Source of the DNA: Nitrospirota bacterium
GTDB taxonomy: Bacteria; Nitrospirota; Nitrospiria; SBBL01; Manganitrophaceae
Reading direction: 5' to 3'
DNA length: 6,811 nucleotides
NCBI GenBank assembly: GCA_023248505.1
Contig: JAHFEM010000102.1
Span: 1-6,811, forward strand
The notes beneath the pieces are model-generated. The model saw only the letters and a program-made list of their open reading frames with translations. It ran no database searches and had not been told where the DNA came from. Below, in pieces: positions 5,702 to 6,811 of the stretch (within the stretch, counting starts at the first letter, position 1; every line of letters begins with the position of its first letter). Made by a program: the position numbers and the translations under genes.

Positions 5702-6703
5702 ATGCATCTCTATGATGATATTGCCAAGGAAGTATACCGGGATGGAGGGACGGAGTCCCGATCTCTCTCGCTGCTCTTTTTCCTCCTCTCGTTCTTGTTC
5801 CATTTTTCAATGCTCCTTCTCATTCAGCAATGGGGGAAATGGGAGCCCGCTCGAATCGATTCGGGGGATTCGTTTGTCCAACTGGTCGATCCGGAGACGC
5901 TTCTCCCCGCCCCGCCGAAGCCAAGAAATCTCTTGTTTGGAACCGATCGGGAGAAAGATCTCAAATCGATCCCTCCGGGGAAAGAAACCAAGCTCCCTCC
6001 CATTCCAAAGTCGGTGCAGCCCGGTCTTCCCCCGATGACAAGGGGAGGGAAATCGCCGGGGGGGGCGTCGCGTCCGCGGGTGCCGCCGTCGTTGCCCTCC
6101 GCGCCTCCCGCCCCCGTTCCATCGCTTCCTCTCCCGGAGCGCCCGACGGTTCCCGACGCCGCCTTGCCCCCTGCGGGCGACGCTTCTCCGCCGGCCGCTG
6201 AGGAGGCGAAGAGACCGCTTTCGCTCCCTTCGCTCCCTCCCGGTCAAGGAGAGGTCGGCTCCGACGATCTCTCCGCCAAGCCGGGGGGGCTTCCCGGTCT
6301 TCCTTTTGCCGATGCGAAGAGCCTCGATCGATTGGCGAAGGTCTTTTCCGATCAGGAGCAGGTCCCGAAGGATACCATCTCGCTTAATACCGACGACCTG
6401 AAGTATTTCTCATACACACTGAAGCTCAAGAACAAGATTGAATATATTTGGCGGTATCCTCAGGCCGCCGCGGAGCGGGGGATCCAAGGGGACCTCTTGT
6501 TGAATTTCACGATTCAAAAAGACGGACATGTGAGTGAGGTAAAGGTCGTCTCCACCTCCGGGTATGAGATTCTCGATCAGGAGGCGGTTCGGGCCATCAA
6601 GGAGGCCTCGCCCTTCGCCCCCCTTCCCGACTCTTGGAACGAAGACAGAATTACGATCACCGGCCATTTCATGTATTACAACCGGTACACCTCTCTGCGA
6701 TAG
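5702..6703 (+). CDS. tonB: TonB energy-transducing protein
   Basis: A 333-residue inner-membrane protein that would carry proton-motive energy from ExbB/ExbD across the periplasm to outer-membrane receptors. Residues 1-22 are cytoplasmic and about 23-41 form one membrane segment. That segment contains Ser30-xxx-His34, the SxxxH signature that E. coli TonB uses to work with ExbB/ExbD. Residues about 69-205 are a long Pro-rich linker with many SLP/PP steps, suited to spanning the periplasm. The C-terminal TonB domain is about 237-327, with WRYPQAAAERGIQGDLLL (from 250), the QKDGHVSEV turn, and the EAVRAIKEASPFAPLP segment. It is longer than E. coli TonB because of the linker. No exbB, exbD or receptor gene is visible, so it works with partners encoded elsewhere. 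G8 (6058-6065) and G7 (6283-6289) runs lie in the linker. The start is chosen on the promoter ending 6 nt upstream and the fit of the N-terminus. A TolA-like role is less likely given SxxxH. Confidence 0.92.
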   Translation: MHLYDDIAKEVYRDGGTESRSLSLLFFLLSFLFHFSMLLLIQQWGKWEPARIDSGDSFVQLVDPETLLPAPPKPRNLLFGTDREKDLKSIPPGKETKLPPIPKSVQPGLPPMTRGGKSPGGASRPRVPPSLPSAPPAPVPSLPLPERPTVPDAALPPAGDASPPAAEEAKRPLSLPSLPPGQGEVGSDDLSAKPGGLPGLPFADAKSLDRLAKVFSDQEQVPKDTISLNTDDLKYFSYTLKLKNKIEYIWRYPQAAAERGIQGDLLLNFTIQKDGHVSEVKVVSTSGYEILDQEAVRAIKEASPFAPLPDSWNEDRITITGHFMYYNRYTSLR

Positions 6704-6811
6704 TCTATTGTACGGGAGCCCGTCCGGCGCTCGCGTTGCTGCGCGCTTCCGATACCCCACGTCCCGCGGCTCGATCCGAGGATTGTTCACAGCCGCCACA
6801 AGATTTTATTG
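6704..6811. other. Non-coding tail after tonB
   Basis: I see no convincing gene or intrinsic terminator here. A short dyad ACGGG-AG-CCCGT (6712-6723) has too small a loop and no T-run. The stretch 6712-6780 is GC-rich and contains CTCG-ATC-CGAG. The end turns AT-rich, with TTGTTC and TTATTG hexamers 17 bp apart that could belong to a promoter beyond the window, but the match is poor. Confidence 0.4.

Noticed and set aside
5807..6247. Arg/Gly-rich frames overlapping the TonB linker on both strands (5807-6247 minus, 5830-6201 plus)
   Set aside because: They are out-of-frame readings of proline codons, which become Arg/Gly-rich. The TonB frame has a membrane segment and a C-terminal domain on either side of this region.
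6712..6723. Terminator hairpin after tonB
   Set aside because: The ACGGG/CCCGT arms leave a 2-nt loop (effectively a 4-bp stem) and there is no T-tract.
6410..6799. Minus-strand frame at the window end (129 codons)
   Set aside because: Most of it is opposite the conserved TonB domain. It has no recognisable motif and no Shine-Dalgarno or promoter that I could identify.
1..6811. Defence system, prophage, insertion sequence, CRISPR array or tRNA in the window
   Set aside because: All seven real genes are ordinary cellular families. I found no transposase, phage motif, regularly spaced array or cloverleaf sequence on either strand.

Overview
The window is a gene-dense stretch of a moderately GC-rich bacterial chromosome with seven protein genes. 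It holds no rRNA, tRNA, CRISPR array or insertion sequence that I can recognise. A TonB with a proline-rich linker, exported periplasmic proteins and a Nitrosomonas-type small metal-binding protein (SmbP) point to a Gram-negative environmental bacterium. The style recalls Nitrospirota or other nitrifier-like lineages, but this placement is a low-confidence inference.

Layout. (1) Positions 3-2641, plus strand: the C-terminal two thirds of an adenosine-deaminase-family enzyme, whose stop codon overlaps the start of an ABC-F translation factor. (2) 2692-3624: an extended short-chain dehydrogenase/epimerase-like protein that has lost the YxxxK catalytic pair and most of its glycine-rich loop. (3) 3614-3698: a GC-rich intergenic array of 7-bp units in inverted orientation. 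(4) 3753-4562: a class I SAM-dependent methyltransferase of unknown substrate. (5) 4617-5054, minus strand: a secreted His-rich SmbP-like protein with its own promoter, a strong Shine-Dalgarno and a good intrinsic terminator. (6) 5165-5614, minus strand: an exported DUF192 protein. (7) 5702-6703, plus strand: TonB, divergent from the DUF192 gene.

The most coherent unexpected signal is promoter architecture. Four separately transcribed genes (epimerase-like, methyltransferase, DUF192, tonB) have no convincing Shine-Dalgarno. Each instead has a sigma70-like -10 hexamer ending only 6-8 nt before the ATG, with a -35-like hexamer exactly 17 bp further upstream. This predicts leaderless or nearly leaderless mRNAs. 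The smbP gene is the contrast: it has a consensus -35, a 17-bp spacer, a leader of roughly 30 nt and an AAAGGAGG ribosome site. The ABC-F start is instead embedded in the upstream gene as an ATGA overlap.

Functionally, the left half is housekeeping (purine deamination, ribosome rescue or translation factor). The right half is envelope-oriented: periplasmic metal buffering, an exported DUF192 protein, and energy transduction to the outer membrane. No obvious multigene novel system such as defence or secondary metabolism is visible. The oddities worth follow-up are the leaderless pattern, the heptamer array, the catalytically degenerate epimerase and the histidine periodicity of the SmbP-like protein.
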